64,000 nucleotides of DNA from Iris pallida. Its lineage: Eukaryota; Streptophyta; Magnoliopsida; Asparagales; Iridaceae. Numbering within the stretch: the stretch's first letter is position 1; each line of letters starts with the position of its first letter. A model generated the notes under the pieces. The model was not told the origin of the DNA. It made no database searches and worked only from the letters and a program-made list of their open reading frames with translations. The translations under genes and the position numbers were made by a program. The DNA is taken from contig JANAVB010023996.1 in NCBI GenBank assembly GCA_029216955.1, positions 19,152,534 to 19,216,533 on the forward strand. The letters run 5' to 3'. Below, one piece after another: positions 53,501-64,000 of this stretch.

Positions 53501-54979
53501 ATGACAAGTATATACTTCACAACTGAAGAGCAATCCTCAAATAGACTCCTACTATTTGATGGAACAAACTATAGTTATTGGAAGACACGAATGAACTTCT
53601 ACCTGATGTCTCTTGATTTTGACTTATGGTCAATTGTTGTCAATGGCTACAAAAAGCCTACAATCACTTTTATTCTCACATCCTCTATAATCAACAAGCC
53701 TTATTATAGTTACACGGAGGAAGAGAAGAAGTTAGCTAGCCTTGATGCAAAAGCTATGTATATCATTTATTGTGATGTAGACATAAAGGTATTCAATCTT
53801 ATTACTACTTGCACAACATCTCATAAAATTTGGAAAGTTCTTGAAGCTACTTATGAGTGCAGGTATGAAAGCAAAGCTAGCAACTCCAGAGAGAAGGATA
53901 GTCTTCATAATGATGCAAATATATGCATGATGGAATTGGGATTTAAGGTACAACACAATCACTTATACGAAGAAGAGCTTGTATGTGACAATTGTAAGAA
54001 GATAGGCTGCATCCAAGAAGATTGTACTACTGCTAGAAAGGAGAGTCACTACAAATGATCAAAAGAAGGAAGATCATCATCTCACAAGTACATTAGCACG
54101 AGCATATGGTGTGAAAGTGAAGCAAGAGATTCTGAAGAAGAAGAATAAGAAGAGAGACCTCATAAAGCTGCAAATTTATGCTCAATGGCATTATCTAACG
54201 AGGTACAAAATAATTCCCTTCTTGAAGAGAATAAATTTTCTTATGATGAGTTATCTGATGCTTTCAGTGATCTATTAGAAGAACACAAGAAAGTATTAGA
54301 TAAGTATAAGCAAGCTAGAAAGGATATTCTATCCTATAAGCGTGAGAAGGAAAAGCTTATTTGCTTATTGAATGATGCTAGAAATAGTTCTCCTTCTGAT
54401 AATTCTACTGAGATTTCCACACTGAAGTTTAGATTGTATGAGGCACTTGATTGCATTGAGAATAGCACTCAACAAAATGCTAAACTTAAGGAGGAATTAG
54501 AATCAGAAAAGAAGAAGTATTCTATTGTTTCATGTAGAATTGATGCTCTTTCTGCTAAGTAAGATGATATATGTGCTAACTCTAAAAAGTTAGAGATTAG
54601 ACTGGAAAAGCAGGTAGTACAACCTACGACTCAGTCTAACACAAGACACTTAGCACATCACAAAGTCACACACGACATATCATTTATAAAGGAAGCAAGC
54701 AAAGCTAAAGCTTCACATAACCATACTTTCTATTACAAGTATCCACGCACATCATATCATACAACTGCACGTTCTCATACTGCTGCACATACTACTAATG
54801 TTAATTCTTTATGTCATTATTGTGGTATGAATGGACATGTTTCTAATCATTGTCAGATTAGAAAACTTGTTGATATGAACTTGTGTAAATGGGTTCCCAA
54901 AGCTAACAAATATGGATCCAAGTATTGGATACCAAAGTCTTCACCTAATATTGCAGGTGAAACTTCTTATATCAAATAG
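53501..54979 (+). pseudogene. Copia B Gag remnant
   Basis: One frame, with stops at 54056 (TGA), about 54146 (TAA) and 54560 (TAA), ending in a TAG at 54977. The N-terminus matches Copia A Gag (LLFDGTNYSYWKTRMNFYLM). About 150-180 residues after LEATYEC are missing relative to Copia A, removing most of the capsid part. A first knuckle survives as CDNCKKIGCIQEDC with Cys for His. The second knuckle CHYCGMNGHVSNHC is intact. It has a likely coiled coil (54190-54560). No protease follows. Confidence 0.85.
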
Positions 54980-56502
54980 AACCATGGAACATGTTGGTGA
55001 TTGCAAAGTTACAAAGGTCATCTTCCATGCAATTGCACCAACAAAAGTGTAGTCACTAGAACCACTTCGGTAACATGCTTCCTAAATAGTTTTTAATATC
55101 TAGCATGTTCTTACTGATGTCTTGCTATTAGTTTTCATTAATATCTTTTATATTATTTATTGTTTTAATCAATGTGATACATAATCCTAGCTTGACTAGC
55201 TGTTTAGCTTAAATGATTAGTTCACACTATATAGTATTTTATTTTCTATTAGTTTGACACATTTGTCTATGTATGCTATTTACTCTTAGTTTTATCCTTG
55301 AAGCATGCATACCACTCTAGTCCATAGAAGCTTTTGTTTTTGGTTTATGCTTTTGACTCTTCGCCTTTAATATTTTTCATGGTCACTTCTTACCGATTTG
55401 TCTTTAACATGTCATATTTACTTTGATCAGTATTTTATGAGTATGCATGTTTAGCACAAGTCTTCTATTTACTTGAAAAGTATATACATATACTTTTATG
55501 TTAACCTTGTGCTTGCATAATATATTCACTATTGATTTTTATATTTTATTTTGATTAACTTCTTATGAATCAATTACATCTTTGTCTGACAAAGCATATT
55601 TATGCATATTTTTGATCTTGTGATATTTTCTTATGCATATTAAGGATACATAATTCATTTTTATTTATATATTGCTCATATGTTTCTTATATTTTTGTAT
55701 AAATATCTTTATGGGATATATGAGTTAAGTTCAAGTTCTATATTATATTATTTTGAAAAGTAGTTTCAAACTTGTGCTATTTCATACTTAAGCTATTGAT
55801 TTTTTTTAACAAATTTATGTTCTTATCTTATTAGCTTCTTCCTCAAAGCCTCTTTTAATTATATTTTTCTTGGCTTTTTTGTTGACATTTTGGATACATT
55901 ACTCTTATTTAAATTATTTTTTTCTTGATCTTGATAAACCATTCTTTGGGTATTTACTTCTTTTATATTTAGAGATTCTGGATTTCGATGTTGTTCGATG
56001 ATACTGCATATATTCCTTTGAATCTAAGTTCTTAAGAGTAGAGATCATTTTGGGAACAAGCCAAAAGGGTCCTTCTGTCATACAGGTGTAAATAACCTAA
56101 AGCGACACGATGTACTAGTCTTCAGACTACCGCTAGCTGGGAACTGGCCCCTATAGCTAACCCGAAGTGATCAATACTGTATAGACTTAAGATTTATTGA
56201 GGTGTACTTGCAATTATCGTCTAGTTCTGGATCCAAGGTACTGAACCCAGTCCCCTAGGTTCCAAAATACATCAGCGTATCTAGGTCCGATATTTTGATT
56301 TACAAATGTTTTATATTATATTGTTACCCAATGATTTTGTAGCACATTGATAAATGTAATTGATACATCTTATACTGTATGCTACATTGTTCTAAGATTT
56401 TTTTTAAGTCCATAGAATATAATTTATTTTATATTGCACTAATTCTTCTTTAATTCTCAGTTATTAAAGAAAAGATTTGTTTTTGGTACAAGCCTACAAA
56501 GG

Positions 56503-56598
56503 GTCTGTCTGTCACCGCGACTACGGTCGAAGCGAAGCGGTACTTAAGTGTTCCTCGGTGAACCTCCGTTAGCTGGGATAGTACCCCTACAGCTAATC
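56503..56598 (+). ncRNA. Conserved hairpin block, Copia B copy
   Basis: Close to 90% identical to 6479-6574 of Copia A. The hairpin TTAGCTG-GG...CC-TA-CAGCTAA has seven outer pairs here. The related copy at 56125-56160 pairs as TAGCT-GGG...CCC-TAT-AGCTA. Confidence 0.5.
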
Positions 56599-57503
56599 CA
56601 AGATTGATCAACGCTTTATAAACTAAATAATTATTAAGATCTTGTTGCAATTGTTATCTGATGGATTTTGGATTTTAGATTTGATGGATAATAATATTTA
56701 ATGATTTAATTTTACAAAAGATAACATATATTGATCTTCATAGGTTAATGTTTGTCATCTTTTGATATATTTATTTTTCTGTCACTCTATTCTATATTTA
56801 AACTTGATTTGATATTGTGACTACTCATTGAATATTATGGTCTTGTGATTTCGTATTTAACTTGTGTAATATTCAATGATTTTGAGCTTTATATTATTAT
56901 CTTCTTATTCAAGTTACTTACTGTCTATAACAGTAACTCTTTGCAGAGGAGAAGTCATGCATATTGAATGTCTCTCTCTCAATGCGTTTCTTTTCTTTAA
57001 ACCTTACGGTTGTCAGGTGGACACCGTGCTAAGGCTTTAAAAGGGAAGAAATGAACTTTGATAAGAAGACCTAATATTTTTTAATTAGTTTTATACTTCT
57101 GAAAATGTCTCTAAAATTTTTAAATTTTATCTATACTATTATTTTTGGATATAATCATGTAAAGGTGGAGTAGTTAATTATTTCAAGTCAATTAGCCCCT
57201 TGACATGTCATATATCTAGAATACACTTTTTTGGACATTTATCTAGTTATGTTTATTTGTTCAATGCATTTATTTATGATTTATGGATTCTTTTATTAAA
57301 ATTGATTCCGTGATTCGAATCGCCAGCTTTCAGTCTAAGGACTAAATGGACGCATTCGAACATTTATTAAGACAGTTTTTCGTAATAAATTCCACATTTT
57401 TAACAAGTCTTTCGATTTCTTTTTGATTTATTGAATCTGTCTGGTACTCAAATGTTATTATTAAAGACAGTTTTCAAAATCTTTTAATGTCTTGAAATAT
57501 TTT

Positions 57504-57572
57504 TGTATATATATATATATAATATATTATATTTATTATATATATATATATATATATATATTATATTATATA

Positions 57573-57618
<46 letters not shown>
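57504..57618. repeat. TA microsatellite
   Basis: Almost pure TA dinucleotides with a few AA and TT breaks. Reading frames over it are chance. Confidence 0.9.
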
Positions 57619-57619
<1 letters not shown>

Positions 57620-58917
57620 TATTGGAGATATGTTTTGTTTGTTCATCTTTAAGCATTTATTCATTGGATATCTCTTTTATTTGCCTAAAAATCATATTTA
57701 TTTTAAGTTTGGGAGTTTACATGCATTTGATCAAAGGAAAGAAAGATGCATATCATGGATATCCCTTAGATCTTGTGATTATTTATTCTATCTATTTTAT
57801 GCATGTAAATTATTTTTGAACCAGATACGCATATTTTAAGGGGGAGCAAATTAATTGTTTCAATTATTTTACACCCTTAATATGTGGTATACCTAGTTCA
57901 CTATAGACTTATATTATCTTGGTTAAATATTTTGCTGAGTTATTCTGATATTTGTATTTGTATTGGTTTTATGAGAGAATATATAATTATTATTATTTTT
58001 AATTATCTTATTTTTTTGAGTTTCTAAAAGTTATCCTGCCAAAATTAATTTAATTTATTGATAATCCTTTTGAGTTTAAACTGATTTGCCATTTCTTATT
58101 GGGATTTTATCTCAAAGTTCATGATTACCAATATTTAGATTGATCATACTTTGCGGAGGAGCATTCAAGTCGACTGGAATTCTCCTTCTCAAGTATTTTG
58201 TTTTCATTGCCTTCATGTTTATCTAATGGATATTCATATATCATGCTAAGGTAATTGAATTCAAATGCATGAACTTTGGTATAGATTTTGCATAGATTCT
58301 AGTATACTTATTTTGATTTCTTTTCGATGATTATACTCTTTATGGAATTGATTCATTAATTTGTATGGGTAATTATGAATCATACTTTTTTTGTGATCAT
58401 TGTTAAAAGTCTTATTTTTTATTCTTTCATACATACTAGATCTGCGAATTTCTATTCCTCATGATTTATTTATGACCAATGATTGATTCCTACTATATTG
58501 ATATATTTTTTTGGTCTATTTCCAAACACAATATGATGAACAAAATGTGCTTTGAATGTCATTTTTGGATTTTGAGTTGGTAAACTATGTATTGATTGAT
58601 TTCAATATTTTTAAGTTCAACCAACTATGTTGTATTTTGTTAAGTTTTTTTTATACTTTAGTTATGCAATTTTCTAAACTTGTCGTTACACTGTTCTCCT
58701 AATCCTTGATCATGATTGTTTTTGCCTTCCTCATTTACTTATGCTTGCGTTTATTTTAGCTCTAATTACGGGGGAGCTTATTTTTGATCATGTCAAAGGA
58801 GGAGAAGTAAGTTTAATGTAGCACACAATATTCCAGTATTATGTGTTTATTAGTAATACATGCATCTATTATATATATTAAACTTAAAGGATTTGCCATA
58901 ATAAAAAAGGAGGAGAT

Positions 58918-60231
58918 TGTTAGCCCAATGATTAAATCATGTTTCTGAATATGGCTAATCAATTAAGTTTGACATAATAACATCACTAATATTCATGTAA
59001 TCACTATCATGTTACTACTTTAACTTAGCATTGTCCTAATGTTCTGTATCAGTCATATTGTTTTGTTTGCCTAACATGTATTTGTAGACATGCTGTACCT
59101 AACATGTATTTGTAGACATGCTGTAAGCATGATCAAACAAGGTCAAACCAGGACATATGCAATAGAGAATTATTGATGGGCCAAAAATGGTGTTATACAA
59201 GAAGCTTTCTCTGAACCGCCCCTAACGACCTATCCGGGGCCTCGCATCGGGGGTTCCGCTACCCGATCAGCGGACAGGGGTCGAGGGGACAGCGCCACCC
59301 GTGTGGGTTCAGGGGCGAAGCCACCGAAAGGTATTCAGATTTCCAGATCTGTTTATCTTTGGACGACCGCCGTAAGTAAAAAAGGCGTCTTCAAGTCTGC
59401 TCAAATATTTGAAGAAAGGCGTCATCAAAGAGCTCTTGGTTTTCCTATTTTATCAATATAACTTTTTATATTTATTGAGTCTAGGAATACGATGTACACT
59501 GCATCATACTGCCAAATAGGCTACCCAAGAAACGTTTTCAAACTACCCTTTCATTTTGAAAACAAGCCCACTTACAAAAGTCCAAACTACTTCCTAACTG
59601 TTTGACTTTTCAAAAAGCCCAAAAACTAATTTGCAAAAACCCTGACAGAACTCCAGGTATGTTCGGCCCGAATTCAGCCAGAGTTCGGTTAGTAAACGTT
59701 TCTTTTTGAACTTGGTCTTCCTGCAGTTACGGATTCCAACGAGATTTTCTCATAGAGTTCTGTTCGAATTCTGCCCGAATTCTGCCAGAATTCTACCTTT
59801 GGAAAAACTATAAATAGAGAAGGATTTAGATCATTTCAACACACCAATTCACTTTCATATCTCTTCTCTATAAGCCTACTACTTCTTCCAAAGTGTTCTG
59901 AGCTATTCTTTTTCAAATCCCAAGCCAGTTACAATCCTCTAGTCGATTTGCCAGTGCGGTACAGGCTAAAAGTTTCAGAGTGAATGTAATCAGAGGCTTG
60001 ATTGAAAAAAGGCAGTTCACAATTGAAGTTGGTCGAGTACTTCGGATCAAAGCTCGTGTTGTAGAAGTTGCAAGAACTTCGGATGAAAACTTGTGGTAAT
60101 TTTCCATAGTAGATTCAACTAGAAACTAGAGTTCTTCCGACTGGACTAGTCCTCACAAGAGAAAAACCAATACATCCTTGTGTTTGCGTTTGCTCTCTAC
60201 TCTCTACTTTTTTTACATATCTGTGATATAT

Positions 60232-60276
<45 letters not shown>

Positions 60277-60436
60277 ATTATATTATATAAATATAATATC
60301 TATATATATCTATATATATATATATTTGTGATCTTGCTGCTAACATTTTTTAATTAGCTAAATTTCGCTGCCTACTCTATTCACCACCCCTCTAGAGTAT
60401 TGTTCTTTACAACTCGTTCCTACAATCGGTCCTACA
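58918..60436 (+). repeat. Copia B 3' LTR
   Basis: TGTTAGCCCA...CCTACA. TATA box at about 59808. A TA microsatellite at 60228-60325 adds about 90 bp relative to the 5' LTR. Confidence 0.93.
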
Positions 60437-60674
60437 GTATGGACATGAAATGTTCTATAGATGATTATGACAACACGGGGTTTGTCATGGAAGAAATGTC
60501 TACTTAGAGGTGATATGGACATGGTTAACACGGGATTTTATTGGGGTATAGAAAAACAACTCAGTGGTAATAGGGACATAAAATATTTTCTATAGGGCAA
60601 AAGGAAAGGATGAATTCGTTAATAGAATCCATAAGCACCCGCAAGGGATGTGGAAATATATGTTGATTTAGATC
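60437..60674 (-). repeat. G4 hairpin array, right part
   Basis: Continuation of the array cut by Copia B. It has loop copies at about 60437, 60502 and 60550; the last has arms TATAGAAAA/TTTTCTATA (60547, 60586). 60596-60674 shows nothing more before the integrase stop. Confidence 0.75.
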
Positions 60675-61910
60675 TTAGACATAGTATTTCTTCAAAAATT
60701 TGCCATTGATCGACATCATTAACAAATTGTTGTTAGGTTTGGCCAGCCAGTAAGTACCAATGGAGTAGACTGTCTCTATGACGAATGGTCCTTCCCACTT
60801 AGGATCGAACTTTCTAGCTGTCTTGTGGGTCATCACCATCGGTCTTCAAACTGGTAAGACGAGGTTACCCAGTTGGAATGTCCTTTCGCAGACCTTTTGT
60901 TGAAAGCTTCGAAAATTTGAGCTTGATAGAGTTCGATACATTGTTGAGCCAGCAGGTGCCTCTCATCCAATCTTTCCAACTCCTGTAGCCGACGACGTTG
61001 ATTGTCTTCGTCTATCAGCTGGTTGGTGATAACTACCCATAGAGATGAAATCTGGATCTCCAGGGAAAGCATCGTCTCGCTTCCATAGACAAGAGAAAAT
61101 GGTGTGTTGCCAATGGGCGTACGAACGGTGGTATAGTAAGCCCAAAGACATTCGTTAAATTTTTCATTCCAGTCGTGCTTATTGGAAGATACGGCTTTCT
61201 TGAGCAGCTTGACAATCATCTTATTGAATGCTTTGGCTAGCCCATTCGTTGTAGGATTGTAGGTCGTTGATGCTACAATTTGTATGCGATTCTTATCACA
61301 GAACCGATGGAATGCATGACTCACAAACTGAGGGCCATTATTATGGATAATCCTTCGAGGAATTTTGAAGCGCTAAATGACGTGGTGCTTAACAACGCTA
61401 GTCACGTTTGAGGTTTTTACCTCAGCCAGTGGCACTTCTTTTGCCCACTTGGAAAAGTAGTCAATGATAGCGAGAATGAACTAGTATCCTTTGGAGGATG
61501 GAGGGCTGATTGGCCACGATATCTATTCCCCATGCTTCAAATGGCCAGGTGACCGTAGATGTAGGAACTCAGAAGGTTGGTGAATGAAGTCAGCATGCAA
61601 ATGATATACCTAGCACTTCTTAGAATACTCCACGGCGTCTGCCATCATAGTGGTCCAGTAGTAGCCCATGCAACGTAGTCAATCCTGTAACTTAGGTCCA
61701 GGTTGATGAGCTCCGTAGGTACCATCATGCGCCTCCCGAAGTGCTTATTTTGCTTCAGTATTAGATAGACACCGAAGGAGAAGTCCGTCGTAGGAACGAT
61801 GATATAGCATTTTGGTAGTTGTACCATAGAAGATCTGGAGCGAGCGCATCTTGATAGAAGTAGCTTCCTTCGGGTCTTCAAGTAGGATTCCATAGACCAC
61901 ATAGTCTATG
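60675..61910 (-). pseudogene. G4 integrase
   Basis: Ends with SINGKFLKKYYV and a TAA at 60677-60675. The fragment 61324-60833 has the C-terminal half of the core (NGLAKAFNKMIVKLL, GNTPFSLVYGSE), and 61902-61645 the N-terminal zinc region. Frameshifts and stops break it in several places. In NGLAKAF Lys stands at the place of the catalytic Glu (NGLAEAF in G2), so this copy is inactive. Confidence 0.85.
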
Positions 61911-62890
61911 AACAAAAATTACTAGTCCCGAATGTCAACATTGGTGTCCGTTTGTACAGACTAACTCAGACATGTATGTAGGTTATTCTTTAGGCACACC
62001 AGCTCCCGACCCATCACTGTGATGAAGTACTGGGTTCTGACAGGAGCTTCCAGAGAGGCGGCAAGACCGGCGAGGGTGTCGGCCTCTAGGTTTTGCAATC
62101 GAGGTACGTGTTCTATAAAAAACCTCATAAATATGGAGATAACGTCGATTGTTGCCAGATGGTAAAGGATCAGATCTTCATGCCGAACCTCATATTGTCC
62201 TCGAGCTTGGTTGATAATCAGCTATGAGTCACCGTAGTTCTCGATGCAGTCAACCCTCAACTGTTTAGCAAGCTAGAGCCCGATGATAAGAGCGTTGTAC
62301 TCAACAACATTATTGGTGCATGACTCCATGAGAGTATGCACGATGGATGACTAGACTGTCAGGAGTGACGAGGACTACTCTGACCCCTGCGATGATTGTG
62401 CTTTTGGGTCCTGTTTTCGAAGTACCGTCAAAGGATATTTGCCAGACAGGATTGTCTTTGACTGCATTAGACTCTAGGACCTCGTTAGGGATACCGTCGT
62501 AGAGTCTTGACGTCTCCGGTACAGGATGTACCACTAGAAAGTTAGATAATGTTTGTCCTTTAATCGCCTTTTGTAAGACAAACACCATGTCATAAGGCAT
62601 CAAAGGATTGCCTATGTGGCTAACTGCGAGTTTAGTGCCCCTGGCTTAATCATGATAACTCTGAGGGGATTGACTCAGGAAATTATGTGAATTGTCTGAC
62701 CAGCCACATAACGGCATATTTTTTTGATGATGAAGACTAAAGTGAGACACTCCTTCTCAACAGGATTATACCAATGTTCGGCACCAATTATGGTCCTACT
62801 AGGATAGTAGATTGCCTGCTCGTGGCCTTCATTGCTCTTCATGACTAGCAAAGTACCGAGAGAATGGTCCATGTCTCGACGAACAGTAGA
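61911..62890 (-). pseudogene. G4 RNase H and second RNase H
   Basis: 62872-62675 holds YYPSRTIIGAEHWYNPVEKE of the first RNase H; 62603-62310 runs from FLVVHPVPETS into the second one (FDGTSKTGPKSTIIAGV). Below this, 62300-62000 still matches (ALIIGL, GDS and VPRLQN-type segments on the minus strand) but is broken. Confidence 0.8.
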
Positions 62891-63715
62891 AAAGCCTTCC
62901 CCAAACTGGTGCTACCAGTACTGGAGGACTTGTGAGATATTTTTTGATATTGTCGAACATGTGCTGATATTCTTCAGTCTAGACATAAGAAACTCTTTTA
63001 TTCATCAGTTTGGTGAAGGGTTGGCATCGTCCAGAGAGATTTGCTTTGAATCTTCCGATGTATGCCAAGTATCCTTGTAGGCCCCGGATACACGAGATTC
63101 TTTAGGGGAGCCATGTCTAGAATGGCCTTGGTCTTTCAGGGTCAATGTGAATACCCTTGGCGGTGACGATGAACCCCAAGAACTTGCTGCTGAAAACCTC
63201 CAAGAAAGACTTGGTTAGGTTCATCTTTAGCCGATGTGTCCGTATCAAATCGAATACCGTCCTCAAGTCATCCAGATAACTGGATTTCCTTCGGCTTTTA
63301 ATGACAATGTCATCAACAAAACATTCCACCATTTTTTGGAGGTATTTACGGAATATGGTACTCATAGCCCACTGGTATGTTGCTCCTGCATTCTTCAAAC
63401 CGAAAGGTATCACTGAATTAGTACATTTCTTTTGGAGTCCAGAATGAAGTATGTTTTTTATCTTCGGGAAATATCTAGATCTGGTTGTAGCCCGAGAATC
63501 CGTCCATGAAGGACATACGTTCGAAGCCACAAGTATTGTCGATCATCACATCAGTGATCGGGAGGGAAAACTCGTCTTTTGGACGGCCAAGTTGAGATCC
63601 CTAAAGTATATGCATACTCGAATCTTCCCACTCTTCTTAGTGACACATAATGTTAGCCACCCAATCTGGGTTTGCTCTTCGCGAATGAAGACACTTTCTA
63701 TCAAGGTTGCAAAAA
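62891..63715 (-). pseudogene. G4 reverse transcriptase
   Basis: 63530-63117 contains FGLKNAGATYQWAMSTIFR, FVDD in CFVDDIVIKSR and KFLGFIVTAKGIHIDPE. Upstream sequence to 63715 matches the RT start (FIREEQ) in broken frames. At about 63715 the similarity ends at the foldback element. Confidence 0.85.
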
Positions 63716-63805
63716 TCGCTAGTCGGCCGATAATAGGTTCGCGAGGACTTGGAATTTCAGATTAATCGAGGACTAGTAGGATTAATCGGTTAGGATTAAT
63801 CGGTT

Positions 63806-63853
<48 letters not shown>

Positions 63854-63890
63854 TTTATATATAAAATATATATATATATCTATATATATA

Positions 63891-63925
<35 letters not shown>

Positions 63926-64000
63926 TATATTATATATTATATATATATATATATATATCAAACCGATTAATCAGACTAGTCCCCGATTAATCCGATTAAT
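63716..64000. mobile_element. Foldback or MITE-like element, cut by the window end
   Basis: Arms with repeated GATTAATCGG words (63754-63808 and, inverted, 63958-64000) enclose a TA-rich centre (63808-63957). AGGACTAGT in the left arm matches ACTAGTCCC in the right. No coding sequence. It interrupts G4 RT. The right end is not in view, so target duplication cannot be tested. Confidence 0.6.

Larger units (their letters stand above)
54980..58917 (+). other. Copia B long non-coding interior
   Basis: No reading frame or pol remnant that I can recognise in 3.9 kb of AT-rich sequence. It contains two copies of the hairpin block shared with Copia A (about 56060-56180 and 56503-56598), a TA microsatellite (57504-57618) and purine tracts at 56944, 57837, 58155, 58768, 58795 and 58902-58917, the last one adjoining the LTR. 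Confidence 0.75.
51915..60436 (+). mobile_element. Copia B: Sire-type element without pol
   Basis: 8.5 kb. LTRs of 1429 and 1519 bp; the 3' one is longer through a TA microsatellite. It has primer sites, a broken gag, 3.9 kb without coding sequence, and polypurine tracts. Flanking GAATG (51910-51914) and GTATG (60437-60441) fit a duplication with one change. It is non-autonomous, of the kind called TR-GAG or LARD-like. Confidence 0.92.
49788..63715 (-). mobile_element. G4: third, degenerate Tat-type element
   Basis: Minus-strand pol remnants (60675-63715), a hairpin array (51425-51914 and 60437-60595) and a plus-strand antisense gene remnant (49791-51040) occur in the order seen in G2. Its 3' LTR should lie beyond G1 to the left of the window; its gag and 5' LTR are not seen. 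Copia B interrupts it. It carries the most damage, in line with being oldest. Confidence 0.85.

Noticed and set aside
57492..57839. 115-codon frame rich in Tyr and Ile
   Set aside because: It is made by the TA microsatellite at 57504-57618.
54980..58917. Decayed pol in Copia B
   Set aside because: I looked for LDSGCS, YVDD, the integrase blocks and IFTKPL in all frames and saw none.
1..64000. tRNA or rRNA genes
   Set aside because: No cloverleaf or rRNA segment was recognised. The tRNA-like words are primer binding sites only.

Overview
This window looks like plant nuclear heterochromatin. I see no host gene in it. Essentially all 64 kb is nested LTR retrotransposons of two lineages: Sire-type Ty1/copia (iMet-tRNA primer site, Gag-PR-IN-RT-RH order, a third ORF before the 3' LTR) and Tat-type Ty3/gypsy (a second, archaeal-type RNase H between RNase H and integrase, and genes antisense to pol before the 3' LTR). 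The species cannot be named from this; a seed plant, probably an angiosperm, is an inference.

Nesting, oldest to youngest. G4 (Tat, minus strand, 49788-51914 and 60437 to about 63715) is the outer element. G1 (Tat, minus strand, outer end at 49787, other end beyond base 1) sits in G4's antisense gene. Three elements are inside G1: Copia A (362-9923, in the RNase H region, target duplication GTTTT), G2 (15135-33024, plus strand, in gag, duplication GTTTA; same family as G1) and G3 (34946-49088, plus strand, in the LTR, duplication GCCAC). Copia B (51915-60436) sits in the repeat array of G4 and has no pol. A foldback element with TA-rich centre lies at 63716-64000.

Copia A is the most intact: gag, a pol of 1026 codons and an ORF3 of about 430 codons. 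G1, G2, G3 and G4 carry gag-PR-RT-RH-aRH-IN in order, broken by stops and a few frameshifts. Many stops are C-to-T or G-to-A changes.

Three signals go beyond ordinary element anatomy. (1) Downstream of integrase, G2, G3 and G4 each carry several hairpins with a nearly constant loop (ATGTCC..ATTACCTCTGAG) and arms that differ from copy to copy but still pair. (2) G1/G2 and G3 each carry a CpG-containing motif (ATGCGGCT or TTTACGCY) in arrays spaced about 25 bp, in the U3 part of the LTR, upstream of an antisense promoter, in an antisense intron and, as inverted pairs, in the start of gag. The motif differs between families while the layout and spacing are kept. (3) The antisense regions look like real genes, with TATA boxes, GT-AG introns that keep the frame, and AATAAA signals. 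The G2 product holds a plant mobile domain and a coiled coil; G3 has three small units. A working hypothesis is that each family encodes a factor that recognises its own motif array, as VANC anti-silencing proteins of VANDAL transposons do. That is inference and untested here.
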